From the NCBI RefSeq assembly GCF_007655135.1, contig NW_022204102.1:248001-312000 (forward strand): 64,000 nt of DNA. Direction: 5' to 3'. The notes under the pieces were generated by a model. The model worked only from the letters and a program-made list of their open reading frames with translations, made no database searches and was not told the origin of the DNA. Origin of the DNA: Punica granatum (taxonomy: Eukaryota; Streptophyta; Magnoliopsida; Myrtales; Lythraceae). Within the stretch, counting starts at the first letter, position 1. Each line of letters begins with the position of its first letter. Both the position numbers and the translations under genes were made by a program. Positions 23,611 through 35,500 of the stretch are shown piece by piece.

Positions 23611-24829
23611 GTGACTAAAGAAGAAGCCGAGGCTTTCATAAAAGTAATCAAGGCGAGTGAGTACAATGTGGTAGAACAAATGGGTAAATCTCCGGCCCAT
23701 ATTTCGCTACTCGCTCTCCTCTTGAGTTTGGAACCACACCGAGAAGCCCTCATACGGCTCCTAACTGCGGCACAGGTTCTCAAGGAGACAGCCTCGGACC
23801 GGATTGAAGAGTCTGTCATCTCGATTTTCTCCAACACCATCTCGTTCTCAGATGACGAGCTCCCCTCCGTGGGGTGGGCACACTCACGGGCGTTGCATAT
23901 CGTCTGCAAGTGCAATAATTTTGTCATTGGCCGGGTCATGATCGACAACGGCTCCACCCTCAATGTTTGCCTGGTGTCCACACTGAAGCAGATGAACGTG
24001 GACCTTAACCGCAACCGCTTGAGCAAAACCGCGATTCGAACCTTTGACGGCTCATAGAGGGAAGTGAACGGGGAGATCGACCTCCTGATCGACGTCGGCT
24101 CGTGCTCATTCAGAGTCACATTCCAGGTCCTTGACATCTCGAACGCTTTCAGCCTACTACTCGGGAGGCACTAGATTCATTCAGCCGACGCCGACGCCGT
24201 CCCTACACCAACGGCGTTCATTGTGGACGAGATGCTCATTACAGTCAAGGGTGAGGAAAATTACGCCATTTTCAAGGAGACGACCATCCCTTACATCAGC
24301 ATCGGGGACGATGGGAACCTCCCATTCCATTCATTCGAAACTATCTCCGTCATTCGGGACTACGGAGAGGTCGGTCCGTCCCGTGCTGACCGTATGGTTG
24401 GGAAGGTCCTCCTACGCCACAACTACATGCCTAGCACCAGGCTCGAAGCACAGGGACAGAGGATTAACCGCCCCATCGAGATCGAAGAGTACAAGAACAG
24501 GAGGGGACTCGGTTTGCGCCTTTCCTGTCACAAGATCATCGAGGCCCGCCGTGGCAAGGACCTCCACCGCCTTGCCGTGCACTATGGGAGGATCAACATG
24601 GGCATGCCAGTTCCCCCGCTCTCCCACTTTTTCACTGGACAGCCACACATCGTCGGGGACACTCTTAACAACTCCTCCTCGGATTCAGATAATATGCATC
24701 CGCTCTGCCAGTCGTGAACACCGTCACCGAGGAGACTCCTTCAGGGGTTTACGTCTGCCTCGCGAAGGAGAATGAAGAGCCCGACAACTAGACCTCAGTC
24801 CTGCGCTACTCGACTGTGATCGCCGATGT
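23611..24829 (+). pseudogene. pol: Aspartic protease region of element C
   Basis: The retropepsin motif VMIDNGSTLNVC (about 23937, D-N-G-S active site as usual in Tat elements) is preceded by a typical linker, EAEAFIKVIKASEYNVVEQM. Downstream, after a stop at 24055, come FQVLDISNAFSLLLGR (the conserved hydrophobic-hydrophobic-G motif), YAIFKETTIPYISIGDDGNL, FHSFETISVIRDYGEVGPSR and RRGKDLHRLAVHYGRINMG. The last frame stops at 24717; another frame continues to YSTVIADV at the exon end. Stops at 24055, 24171 and 24715 disable it. Confidence 0.8.
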
Positions 24830-25037
24830 GTAAGGCTGTCTATGTATATGATGTTTCCTGCATGTCGGCATAGCCATAAGCCGCACGACGGAAGAGGGGT
24901 TTTGTTATGGCTTCACGCTTATATCATTAATAAAATCCCTGCATGCATTTTGGAATCCCCACGTCTACTTCTTTCTCCTCCTTTTCACTCATTCGTAATG
25001 CTCCTTAATTTCTAAGACTAATCGATTACATTTTTAG
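24830..25037 (+). other. Intron between protease and RT of element C
   Basis: A 208-bp segment with donor GTAAGG (24830), a pyrimidine-rich tract, a branch-point-like CTAAGACTAAT and acceptor CATTTTTAG (25037). Removing it joins GCCGATGT to GCTCCAT and restores the frame A-D-V-L-H, which continues into the pre-RT region (SNPSEE, LEDPRPIYFGEGLDEDIRVL). The interior has stops in all frames and AT-rich sequence. An intron at this position is known for Ogre elements. Confidence 0.7.
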
Positions 25038-27067
25038 GCTCCATTTGAATCTAAATCTTTGACGCGACGATTCGAACCCATCCGAGGAATGACTCGAAGA
25101 CCCCCGACCCATATACTTCGGGGAAGGGCTAGATGAGGATATTCGAGTGCTCGAGATCGAGGAGAATTTGTGCTGCCTCAAGAACTACCAACTCACCTCA
25201 GTCGAGCCGATAGAAGAAGTTAACGTGGGCACTGAAGAAGATCCTTGCACCCTGAAGATCGGGACGGGCCTCGATCCCACACGAGCCCGGATGATCGATT
25301 TCCCGAAGGAGTATCAAGAGGTCTTTGCCTGGACCTATACCGACATGTCGGGTCTATACCCTTCGATAGTCAAGCACTTCCTCCCGCTCGATACAGAGAA
25401 ATTCCCGCCCAAGCGGTAGTACCTACGACAACAGCGAGCCGGTCTCCTCCTCCGCATCAAAGAGGAGGTCGTTAAATAAATCGACGCGGGATTCCTGAAA
25501 GTTTGCAACTACTCCAAGTGGGTGGCAAATATAGTACCCGTGGAGAAGAATGATGGAAGAGTCAGAGTATGCGTCGACTACCGAGACCTCAACAAGGCCA
25601 ACCGCAAAGACAACTTCCCTCTGCCCCACATCGACGTCCTGGTTGACAACACGGCGCGCCACACCCAATTCTCCTTCATGGATGGCTTTTCCGGGTATAA
25701 CCAAATCCGGATGGCCGAGGAGGAAAAAATCAAGACGACATTCACCATAATGTAGGGCACTTTCTGCTATCGGGTCATGCCTTTCGGCCTCAAGAACGCC
25801 GGGACAACTTACCAGAGGGCTATGGTTACGCTATTCCACGACATGATGCACAAAGAAATCGAGGTCTACGTCGACGACATGATCGCCAAGTCCAAGGAAG
25901 GAGAGGATCACCTTGTTAATCTAAAGCACCTCTTTGACCGACTCAAGAAGTACAAGCTTCAGCTTAACCTAGCAAAGTGCACATTCGGTGCCAAGTCGGG
26001 GAAATAGCTAGGGTTTGTAGTCAGCGAACGAGGCATCGAGGTCGATCAGCGAACGAGGCATCGAGGTCGATCCTAACAAGGTGAAAGCGATTAGGGAACT
26101 ACCGCCGCCATCGACGATCTGCAAAATACAAGGCTTTTTGGGACGTCTGAACTACATCGCGCCATTCATTGTATACCTGACAGAAAAATGTCAACCGTTC
26201 TTCCGCCTGCTTCGCAAAAATACAGTGATCGAATGGGACGAGAAATGTCAGAAGGCCTTTGACACCATCAAGGCATATTTAGTTCAACCGCCGGTGTTGG
26301 TCCCGCCTACACCAGATTGTCTTCTCATTCTTTACCTGACAGTGCGTTGGCAATCCCTGTGATGCATGTTGGGGCAAGCAGACGAGTCCACGCACGCAGA
26401 ACACGCCATTTATTACCTCAGCAAGAAGTTCAGCGAAGGGGAATCCATTTACCTAGAGATTGAGAAGATGTGCTGCGCGTTGGTATGGGTCATGTAGAGA
26501 CTCCGACAGTACACGCTTTACCACACTATCCGCTTATTGTCAAAGCCGGACCCCCTCAAGTATTTACTCGATAGTCCATCCTCCATGAGAAACATTGCAA
26601 AGTGGTGCTGTTAGCTGAAGGAGTACGACATCGAGTACGTGTCTCGCACGTCAGTCAAGGGGCAGGCAATTGCGGATCACTTAGCGAAGTTCCCAATCGA
26701 GGACGATAGGCCGATCAACTCCGACTTTCCGGACGAAGGGATCCTCCAAGTGGACAGGGAGGAAGGTAAACTCGCATAGAAGATGTATTTTGATGACGCA
26801 GTAAATTCCACCGGGTTCGGTATCAGTGCAGTACTGATATCCTCGGATGAATGCTATTATCCGATTGCAGTAAAGGTCGATTTCCCCAGCACCAACAATG
26901 TGGCCGAGTACGAGGCATGTATCCTTGGCTTATAAGCGGCGATCGACTTCAAGTTGAAGAAACTAGAGGTGTTTAGAGATTCAATGCTCACCATCTTCCG
27001 GACGCTGGGGCAATGGAAGACAAAAGACGCGAAGCTAGTGCCATACCATGAGTATGTCGCATCCATG
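25038..27067 (+). pseudogene. pol: Reverse transcriptase and dual RNase H of element C
   Basis: Order: pre-RT acidic linker (25080-25260), MIDFPKEYQEVFAWTY, KHFLPLDTEKFPPKR, RT fingers WVANIVPVEKNDGRVRVCVD with YRDLNKANRKDNFPLP, catalytic FSFMDGFSGYNQIRMAEEEK, CYRVMPFGLKNAGTTYQRAM, and YVDD at 25866-25877. Then FLGRLNYIAPFI, the RNase H region YYLSKKFSEGESIYLEIEKM, and a second, plant-type RNase H (MYFDDAVNSTGFGISAVLIS, NNVAEYEACILGL, DSMLTIFRTLGQWKTKDAKL). Stops occur at 25419, 25477, 25755 and 26007, and a 25-bp tandem duplication at 26022-26071 shifts the frame. About 25 residues are missing before 27060. The frame is then cut at 27072 by the solo LTR and resumes at 29506. Confidence 0.85.
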
Positions 27068-27072
27068 GTGAG

Positions 27073-29505
27073 TGCATGGACTCGAATGTGGTTCTAGTCG
27101 GGACCCGCATGCGCGCTTTTGGATCGCGCGGCATGGGAGTGTCCACCTTCCCCGGGAATGCGTGTCGGACACGCGTGAGAAGCAGTCGCTACTTACCATT
27201 TTACGACCCGAGGTCGAGGGCCGGTAAGTTACCCGTGTCTAGGGGTAATGGTACACCTAGTTTTGCTAAGGCATTGGTCTGTGCGGAATAGGAAAGTCCG
27301 GTTCGGGGGTTCATGTTACGTACGAGCCTATATTCCACACGCCCTTTCGGTACTCTTACTTGCTAGGCTTGCAGTTTTAATTATTTACCGTGTGGATTAA
27401 GTTGCGCTCGACTTACACGTTTTGACACCGAAAATTCGATGAACTAAACGATGCGGGTTGAGAAGCCGAGAGAAAAGTAGGTCCGTATGGGGGAATCAGT
27501 TCACTATTTTACGTTACAGTTCATCTAACTATGATGGTTGAATTTCTGCATGAACCGGAACTGCGAGATCTTGGGATTACTCTTGTCTGGGCAAGCATTG
27601 GACCGATTCGATTAGTTCGACTCTTAGACCGTTTGCTCACCGATCGGGATTCTTACAAAATAAATGTACAAAATAAAATCCTTACAATGCTCCCAAAAAT
27701 AATAAATACAAATTACAAATAGTTGAATCACAGTCAGTTCGCTTTCGATTATTATTCCGCTCCAACTCGACGTGAGTTTAGGGAAAAACCGAAAACTGAA
27801 ATTCAAATTCGCTCTCAGTGAATGGGGCGTTGGACCCCATGACTGATGGTTAAGGCGTTGAACCCTAAGTGCAATGCGTCCTATGCGTCGGGAGCTTTTG
27901 CTTGTTTTGCTTGGTTTTGTTGAGGTTATTGGGAGCTTTTGTTTGATGAAAATAGCAAGTGTTGATGCAAGAGAAGGTGTCTTGAAGTTGAAGAAGGCTT
28001 AGGGTATATATAGGCAAGTTAATGATACAATTAGGCAAACAAAGTGCAATTAGGGGGCATGCTTAAAGGATTCGAATTTTTGAAGAGAATTAGGGTGGGG
28101 TTTTGATTGAATGAAGCATTGATGGATGGATGGTGATGGTGGAGTGTTGAAGTAGAAGACTTAGATATTTTGAAGAAGATATAGTTGCAAGTTGGCTTCT
28201 TATCTTCATGAAGATGAAGAAGACAAGGGAGTGGGCGGTTTGGGCAAGGATGGGGCGGCTAGGGTTGACTCGTGGGCCCTACAAATCGTGAGGGAAAGTC
28301 GGGACAAAGTTCGAGTCCCGATTGATCGCGTGTTCTAGGCTATTGGCTCAAACGAACGTCGAATTGTTAATGTGCGCGCGAAAACGGTTCAAACGAGCCC
28401 AAGATTGCCCATTTTGCATAAAAGAATGCTTGTGTGGTTTTTGGGCTCGGAAGCCGGTTTTACTCATTTTAGGCGATCAAAGCAAAGTTAGCAATTTTTG
28501 AATGCACATCTCGTATCTGCATTCCGCATTGGTCATTTTGATGTGCATTGTCAATCAGACTGAATAATTGACCAATAAGCTGGTATTAAAAATGTGAAGT
28601 CGGAGACGTCCTACGGGTCTAAAGTCGGATTTCTCATAATGCTTTCTGAGTTGCTTGGGCGAGCCAAAGATCGCTGAGATCTTTGTTCGTTGAGAACAGA
28701 TCTCGAAGGATTGAAAAACTGCATCTAAAACTCTAAAACATTGTTTTGACGGCCTAGATGGATTGTGGAATTCCATTTGAGGATTTCACATTAAGCTTTG
28801 GGATGAGTAGCACTGTGTTGGCCAATCATCTACCGTCAAGTTTTTGTGAAAAGGACCTCCAGTTATGAATTTCCATTAAAAATGGTCTTTTCTGCTCTTC
28901 GGAGGTCATTAATTCTACAGTCTGATTTGCCCAATTACGTATGTCCGCTGTAGTTTTCGGGGCAATGCATGGCTAACTTGGTTTGCCGATGTTCTGTCAG
29001 ACCAGTCTCCGGATAAGGTTTTCCGTTAAAAGATATGCTTGTTCTGTTGCTCGGGAGTAATTTGAGTCTGTGTGACTTTCGAAAGACAATCTGAAGCAAC
29101 GATCATGCTCTGTATAATTGCTAGATGTGACTGCATTTGAGATCGGGTATTAACTTTTCTCTGGTGAACCAGCATTTTTGGACTCCCATTGAAAAGTTAT
29201 CTATATTCAGAAAATTGCTCTGTATAGAGCATATGATCTGCGAAATATGATTAAAGACACTTTTCATCTGTTTGGCACCGCAAGGAATTTTTGGAGTCCA
29301 ATATTGACTATCTTCTGATAGTTGAGCGAACTAGCAGAAAATAGTACTATCCGTGTTGTATTCTGAAAACACCGGTTGGGATGCTGTTTGGGCTCCCTGT
29401 TTGCTTTGTATGTCGTTGAACGATTCTGTATGTTCTTCTGTCATGTGCTTGAATCATTATTGATGTGCATTGCTTGAGCTGGTGAGCCAAAATAGGATGC
29501 TGACA
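27073..29505 (-). repeat. Solo LTR of the Tat family inside pol of element C
   Basis: A 2433-bp LTR with ends TGCATGGACTCG and ATGCTGACA, flanked by the perfect 5-bp duplication GTGAG (27068-27072 and 29506-29510). Removing it together with one GTGAG restores the pol reading A-S-M-V-S-I-T-K-E-N. Homology with primer-binding-site-linked LTRs at 32586 and 41918 shows that its true orientation is minus (it would start TGTCAGCATCC). It contains a TATA-like CTATATATACCC on the minus strand (about 28011-28022). It is shorter than the 5-kb relatives because the middle section is absent. No internal region remains, so it arose by LTR-LTR recombination. Confidence 0.85.
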
Positions 29506-29726
29506 GTGAGCATCACGAAAGAAAACTTCATCGAGCCCCTCGAGATCGAGATCGCCAAGGGCCCTGCTCACTGCGATGCAAATGAGGCGACCGACGAACA
29601 GCCGTGGTACGAAGACATAAAACATTTTCTGCAAACTGGCCAATATCTGGCGTTCGCCAACCGTCGTGATCGAAAAATACTCTGACGACTCGCAGCGCAT
29701 TGCTTCCTGAATGGTGAGACTCTAAT
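29506..29726 (+). pseudogene. pol: Pol tail of element C beyond the solo LTR
   Basis: Continuation of C pol: VSITKENFIEPLEIEIAKGP, then DEQPWYEDIKHFLQTGQYLA and the start of the integrase zinc-binding region (RRDRKIL, a stop, RLAAHCFLNGETL). It ends abruptly near 29726, where 3' LTR sequence begins, so the integrase catalytic core and C-terminus are deleted. Confidence 0.8.
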
Positions 29727-30267
29727 CGAATCGAACTACTCGAATCGGTTCAATGCTTGCCCAGACAAAAGTAATTCCAAGATTTTGCGGTTTCAGTTCA
29801 CACAGGAATTCAAACATCATCGTCTGATGAACTGTAACGCAAGATTATGAACTGATTCCCCGACACATGGGTCTACTCTCTCGGCTTCTCAACCGACATC
29901 GTTTAGTTCACCGAATTGTCGATATCAAAACGTGCGAGTCGAGCGCAGCTTAATTCATGCGAACATGCAAGCTTAGCAAACCAGAGTACCGAAAGGGCTT
30001 GCGGGATATAGGCCTGCACGTAACGTGAATCCTCGAACTCGGACTTTCCGGTTCCGCACAGATCAATGCCTTAACAAAACTAGGTGTTCCATACCCCTAG
30101 ACCCGAGTAACTTATCCGCCCTCGACTTTCGGGTCGTAAAATTATAAATGGCGACTCCTTCTCATGCGTGTTCGTCGCGCATTGCCGAGAAGGTGGACAA
30201 TCCCAAGCCGCACAACCCAAAAGCGTGCATGCGGGTTCCGACGAGAGTCCACATTCGGGTCCGTACA
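29727..30267 (+). repeat. 3' LTR of element C, only its 3' end
   Basis: Reverse-complement match to the start of the repeats at 27073 and 41918. It ends CATTCGGGTCCGTACA at 30267, the LTR 3' terminus of the family. It is not followed by a primer-binding site, so this is a 3' LTR. About 4.6 kb of its 5' part is lost, in the same event or separately from the integrase deletion. Confidence 0.7.
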
Positions 30268-30369
30268 GGAACAATAAAGGAAAGAGATGTATGAGATGCA
30301 TGAGTTTTAAACACTAATGTCATTACAGTGGTTTGATCTTGAGTTCCATAGTTTGCAAAAGTAGTACAT
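30268..30369 (-). other. ORF1-gag spacer of element A, cut by element C
   Basis: Minus-strand spacer downstream of the ORF1 copy, similar to the B spacer at about 41230-41360 (TTTAAAACTCATGCATC here, TTTTAAAACTCAAACATTG in B). It ends exactly at the 3' terminus of element C, so gag and pol of A are absent. Confidence 0.55.
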
Positions 30370-31972
30370 TTAAGAGAAAGGGACATAAACATAAAACCAA
30401 CATCCTGTCACGCTCGGTAGCTGGAGCGCTGCATAGGACTGAGCGAGGCCAAAAAGGCGCTTACGACTACTAAACCTAGGGATGGGAGACTTGCGCGCTT
30501 TTGCCCGTGTTCGATCCAATGCGGCGCTCAAACGTGCTATCTCCCGATCTAGGTTCGCGGCCTGCGCACGCGTCTGAGCTAGCTCCCTCTGGAGCTCTTT
30601 ATAGTCTGCAACCTCTACACGAGCGTCAACGAGCTCGCCACGGAGCCGATCTCGCTTTTCCCTAATGGATTGCAGTTCCGCACGCATGGCCACTTGGGCG
30701 GAGCTCTCGGCTTCCGGGGCAACTGCAGGAGGGGCTCGCGGAATCGAAACCATTTGAGTCCGACACATGGGTACCGAGTTCGACGAGTAGAATTGGGCCA
30801 CATATGCCGAAGTGGCGGAGAACGCTTGTTCCTCGTCTGTAGGGTGCTTGGGGAAGTAGAGCTCCTGTGTGACGCGTGTTTCGCACAGTAGGCGAAACTC
30901 CCGGACTCGTAGAAACCTATCCGGTGCTGAGGATGCCGAATCGGCCCACTGGAATCGGAAAGGTAGACGGTCTGCTTCGATGGGAATGTCTTGCAGACCA
31001 CCAAGCTGTTTGATCGCTCAGTTGGGGAAGATAAGTGTGCTTCCCAAGTGACTGAGGAGGGGAATCCCTACGATCTCGGGGCATCCCATAATCATGGGGC
31101 CGCCGGGGTTCCAGTGTGCGGCCCATAGAAACTGTGCGGGCGTGAGTTCCTCCAAGAAGTGTCTCCATTCTAAGAAGCTGCGCTCGGGTAGTCGGAAAGC
31201 CGGACTCAGTCGCTCAATCATGGAGCGCTCATCGGTGAGGTATGAGAATGGATGCGATGAGCAGAACAGTCGGCTATGAGCGAGGAGCCAAATCTGTAGA
31301 AGGTGGGGATCCTCTCATCCTACCGCACCGAACCTTTTGAACATAGTCAAGAGACCAAACGGTTTCGGCTAGCAAAGCCTCAACGTAACTATGGCCTCCT
31401 ACCGCCTGGGGGATGATTTGGGCGACTGCCTCGTCTATGAGGTTTGGGGAACGCAGAAACAGGAGAGTGCCGAAGATCAACAGAAGAAACCCGTGGCAGG
31501 CATCGTGTTGGTAGGATTATGCTTTGGCATGTAGTGCGTGAAGGTATGTCCATTCCAGGAGCCATGTGATTATGATACCGTGATCCCACCCGTCCTGAAA
31601 ATCGCGTTAGACCTCTTGAGTTGACAATCCTAAGAGAGCGGAGAGTTGGCTCCGAATTAAGGTGAACGGGTTAGATACTAGGATTCCTTGGGTGGTAGGC
31701 ATGGGCTTTTGAATGAGCGCCACGTACTCTTCAACTTTAGGAGTCAGCTCGGTCCCTTGGAAGTTGAACACCGCGTGTTAGGGGTCCCAAAATTCGACGG
31801 CGGCCCTTAAGAAAATCCAGTCGACGGGGCATTCGACGAGCTTCACCAAGTCTCTTATGATGAGTTGGATGAAGGCGCGATCAACCGAGGGGAACATTCT
31901 CCAGATGCACATGATCTCTCGACCCGGGGGTGTGAATGATTCGAGCCTGAGACTAGGAGTCGAACGGTCCAT
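30370..31972 (-). pseudogene. ORF1 of element A: plant mobile domain protein with coiled-coil
   Basis: Minus-strand counterpart of the ORF at 19300, in native order. The start codon is at 31972, shortly after CATTTAGGTAAGA. Pieces: REIMCIWRMFPSVDRAFIQL, CPVDWIFLRAAVEFWDP, CHGFLLLIFGTLLFLRSPNL, GGHSYVEALLAETVWSLDYV, FLEWRHFLEELTPAQFLWAA, HWNPGGPMIMGCPEIVGIPL, LSHLGSTLIFPN, then the coiled-coil VAMRAELQSIREKRDRLRGE, YKELQRELAQTRAQAANLD and REIARLSAALDRTRAKARKS (to about 30480). There are stops near 31778, 31588, 31280 and 31018 and several frame changes. The domain is the same as in MAIN/MAIL-type proteins; no function is likely for this broken copy. Confidence 0.75.
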
Positions 31973-32561
31973 TCTTACCTAAATGGAGGAAATGTTGGTT
32001 CAACGTTTAAAATCAAACCAATGTAATGTCCTAGGTTGTTTTTTGAAAATATGTATGCAGTGCGGAAAGATAGACTATAATTGTATCTGTTATAATGTAC
32101 ATCGCTCTTCATGAAAAAAACAACAAAAGGCCCGTCCTAAAAAGATTATGGGCCGACTCAAGGACTTGACTTTTTGGGTCGGTTGTCGGCATGAAGGTTA
32201 AATTGGTCCAGCATGACGGTCCCTGTTTATGCATGGTTTCGGTTCTACTAGGATAACCACTAACTATGGATGGGGGTTCTCGGTTCAAGGGTGTGAATTT
32301 TTTCAAACCGAGTGACGATATTTGGGGGCTGGTTCGGTGGCATAGCCGACTCGATCCGTTCCTTTACTCGGAACCTCTGACTAACCTAACTTCCTATTTT
32401 GGCGCCGGTGGGATTTCGGACGAGGTACCTAAAAACCCGCTAAATGATGCGAAATGCATGCGCGTATGTAAATGCGGGAATAAAATGTGGAATTTAAATG
32501 AAAGTGATAGTAACGCGGTAAGCACACAAGCAAACGATCGGATCGAGCCCGAACCCACTAA
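31973..32561 (-). other. Leader of element A
   Basis: Region between the primer-binding site and ORF1, closely similar to 41400-41890 of element B (for example CAGCATGACGGTCCCTGTTT and TGGATCGGTGACAGAG / TGGTTCGGTGGCATAG). No coding frame. Its 3' end has a pyrimidine-rich tract and CATTTAG, a possible splice acceptor before ORF1. Confidence 0.65.
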
Positions 32562-32583
32562 GTATTCCCAGCGGAGTCGCCAA
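32562..32583 (-). other. Primer-binding site of element A
   Basis: On the minus strand TTGGCGACTCCGCTGGG follows the LTR end (GCGCACA) after two bases. This tRNA-complementary motif is common in Tat-type plant elements and fixes the minus orientation of the LTR family. Confidence 0.75.
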
Positions 32584-32585
32584 GC

Positions 32586-35500
32586 TGTGCGCACCCGAAT
32601 TTCATCTCGTCGGAGTGCGCATGTGCGTGCCTACGCAACGCGGCTCGGGAGTGTCCACCTTCCCGGGGACACACGACAGACACGCGTGAGAAGGAGTCGC
32701 CACCTACCATTTTACAACCCGGAGGTCGAGGGCCGGTAAGTTACCCAGGTCTAGAGGTATGAGATACACCTAGTATGCTAAGGCAATGGTCTGTACGGAA
32801 CCGAAAATTTCGAATTCAGGGGTCTTATTACGTGTGGGCTTATATCCTACACACCCTTTCGGTACTCTAGCTTGTTAAGCTTGCCGTTTATTATTTATTT
32901 ACAGCATGGATTAGGTTGCACTCTCCTTGCCCGTTTTGACACAGTAAAATCGATGAATTGATTGATTCGAATCAAGAATCCGAAAGGGAAGTAGGTTCGT
33001 GCGTCAAAGAAACGGTTCGCTATCCTAGCTACGGTTCGTCGAACCATGGTGGTCAATTCCCCGCGCGAACCGAAACCGCGAAACGTTAAATCTACTTGTT
33101 ATTCGGGTAAATGAACCGACTCAATCGATTCTGCGCTTGGACCTCTCTATCGCCGAATCAGGGATCCTTATAAATGAATGAATGTACAAATAAAGTTCCT
33201 TACAATGTACTCTCAAAAAATACAAAATACAACTGAATAAATGAATCCCCGATCAGTTCGCATTGGGTCAATATTCCACTCCGGCTCACCGTGTGTTTGA
33301 AATGACCGACAAATAAATTAAAGCAACACGGGCTCAAAGAGTCGGGGGTCGAGTCCAATCGGACCGATGGGTGATAAGAGAACCGATTGATTCTCATGGT
33401 AACCGTTGAACCGATCGAGCTCCTGGGTGATATCTAACTACGATTCGCACACTCGATCCAAATCGCCCTCCACATGGGCCGTATTTGGAGCGTGATGATG
33501 ACTTGCGGTTGGATCCCATTCCGCACTCGGGTTGCGTGCATTCAGTGTATGAGGGGCATTGGACCCCGTGATCGATGGTTTGGAGCGTTGGACCCCGTGC
33601 AATACGTAACCTATGGGTTCGGGCCTGAGCCGGAACAAATCAACAAATAAAAGTGGAAAAACAGAAGAAAACTGATAAAAACTGATATAAACAAATAAAA
33701 ACAGACAAATAACTGATAAACAGACAAGTGCAGACAAGTTGTGTTTTAGACCGAATTTATGTGACTTAATCAGTTATTAACCGGGGTTAAGAACATTGTT
33801 CCTTGCTCGAAAAGAGCAAGAGAGCATTCGGCCACCTCTTATGGAGGGTAACCCGTGAGCTCTTTGCCTTTCTCGAGCCGGGATGTTCTTCTTAACTACG
33901 ATCCAAGTGTTTCCCGACATGTTGACATGTTAATCCAGGATAAACACGCGTGATATAATGTAAAAGAAAGCATAAAAATGTAAACTTTGCATGTAATCCC
34001 GTTTCGAACCGCCTTATAACCCCACAAACGCAAAGATAATGTAAAAGTCTTAATTTCTCTAAGTCGAGAATGGTTATACCTAGCCTCGAGGGTCGAGGAC
34101 AAGGCGGTAAAACAGCTGGAAAAAGCTTGCTGGAAAATCGGATCCTGGGTGGTATTGTTCATCCGAGAGTGCACCCAATTTTGGCTATCTTGCACCGGTG
34201 ATTCGGGATGGTTGCACGAGCTGGCCCGGGCTATGACACCTCCCTAGAGGGTGCTGGAGGTGACTACGGGTGGCTCGTGACGTGCAAGAACCTGCGTTAA
34301 CTCAAAAAGACAAGAAAATCCGGTAAGCTTAAAACTGTCTTTTTTTATCCGGTTTGGAAAAGCTTGAGTTTGAGTGGGTTTTAATCGGTTGCTTGATGGC
34401 TCCTTCCTCCTGGAAGACTCTTAGGAAGTGTGAGGATATGAACTAGTTAGATCTCTAACAATGGTCCGGTTTAAGATTTGGCACGGCGCACAAGTTTGCT
34501 GCCATCCGAGATCCGAATCTGGACAGATTCTGGACCGGTACTGACCACACCTGATTCGGGCTGTTGGAGGCTTCAAACTTAAAATGTAAGCTCGGAAATG
34601 GATAGAGGGGGTCAAAAACATGTGGGATATGAAGTTTGGTGAAGTTCCGAGTTAAATCGGAAAGATGGTTGCCGAAAAGCCGGGAAAGGTTAAAAGGGAC
34701 CCGATTCTGGACAGGCCTGGAACGGTGAGCTGGAGTCTTCAAATGCTGAAACTAACCCCGGAAATGGACTCGGGAGGTCGAATACATGTGGGGTGTGAAG
34801 TTTGTTTTTAGCTTGGTTAAACCGGATAGGCGGTCGCCGGAAAACGGTTGAGTTTTCCGGCAATTTTGGCCTGTTTTCGAGGTTGTGCTTGCTGCTGCTA
34901 ATTGCTGGAGTTATGAGGAGTCTTGAGAGGATTTTTGAGAGAGAAATGCTTGAGTGAAATGCAAGAGATGATGGCAATGTGTGTTTTCCTTTAATGACAT
35001 AAAGGGTATATATAGGCAAAGATTAAGTGCAATTAAGGAAAGCAAAGTGTAATTAGAGGCTTGCTTAAAGAAATTTGGTTGACTTAATGAATATATGGAT
35101 GAATCTCCACCAAGTATTCTTCATGAAGAAGAGCCAAATGCATTAATGGCTTGGATGGTGATGGTTAAGTGCAAAAGAGAAAGACTTAGGATATTTTTCA
35201 ATGCAAGTGGGCAATGGTGGCTAGCTTTGTCTTGAGCAAAAGGGAAGAAGAGTCGGGAGGAAGCTCGAATCTCGATTGATCGTGCGTTCGAGGGCCGTGG
35301 TTCAAATTCAATGTCAAATCGGCAATGTACACAATAAAACGGTTCAAATGAGCCCAAGATTGACATTCTTCGTGAGAAAAATGCCTCGTGTGGTCAGGAG
35401 GCTCGAAAGTCGATTTTGCTCATTTTAAGCGCTCAAAGCGAAGTTAACCGTTTCTGACGGCTTATCTTGCATCTATGTTCTGCATTGGTCATTTTGATAT

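Larger units (their letters stand above)
14055..30267 (+). mobile_element. Element C: Tat/Ogre-type Ty3/gypsy element
   Basis: Plus-strand element. Order: long 5' LTR (14055-18832, start and end both truncated), leader, plant-mobile-domain ORF1, gag, protease, intron, RT, RNase H, second RNase H, pol tail, and the last 541 bp of a 3' LTR ending CGGGTCCGTACA at 30267. Integrase and most of the 3' LTR are deleted. A solo LTR sits inside pol. The extra ORF1 between the LTR and gag, the second RNase H and the intron before RT are typical of the Tat/Ogre lineage. Confidence 0.8.
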
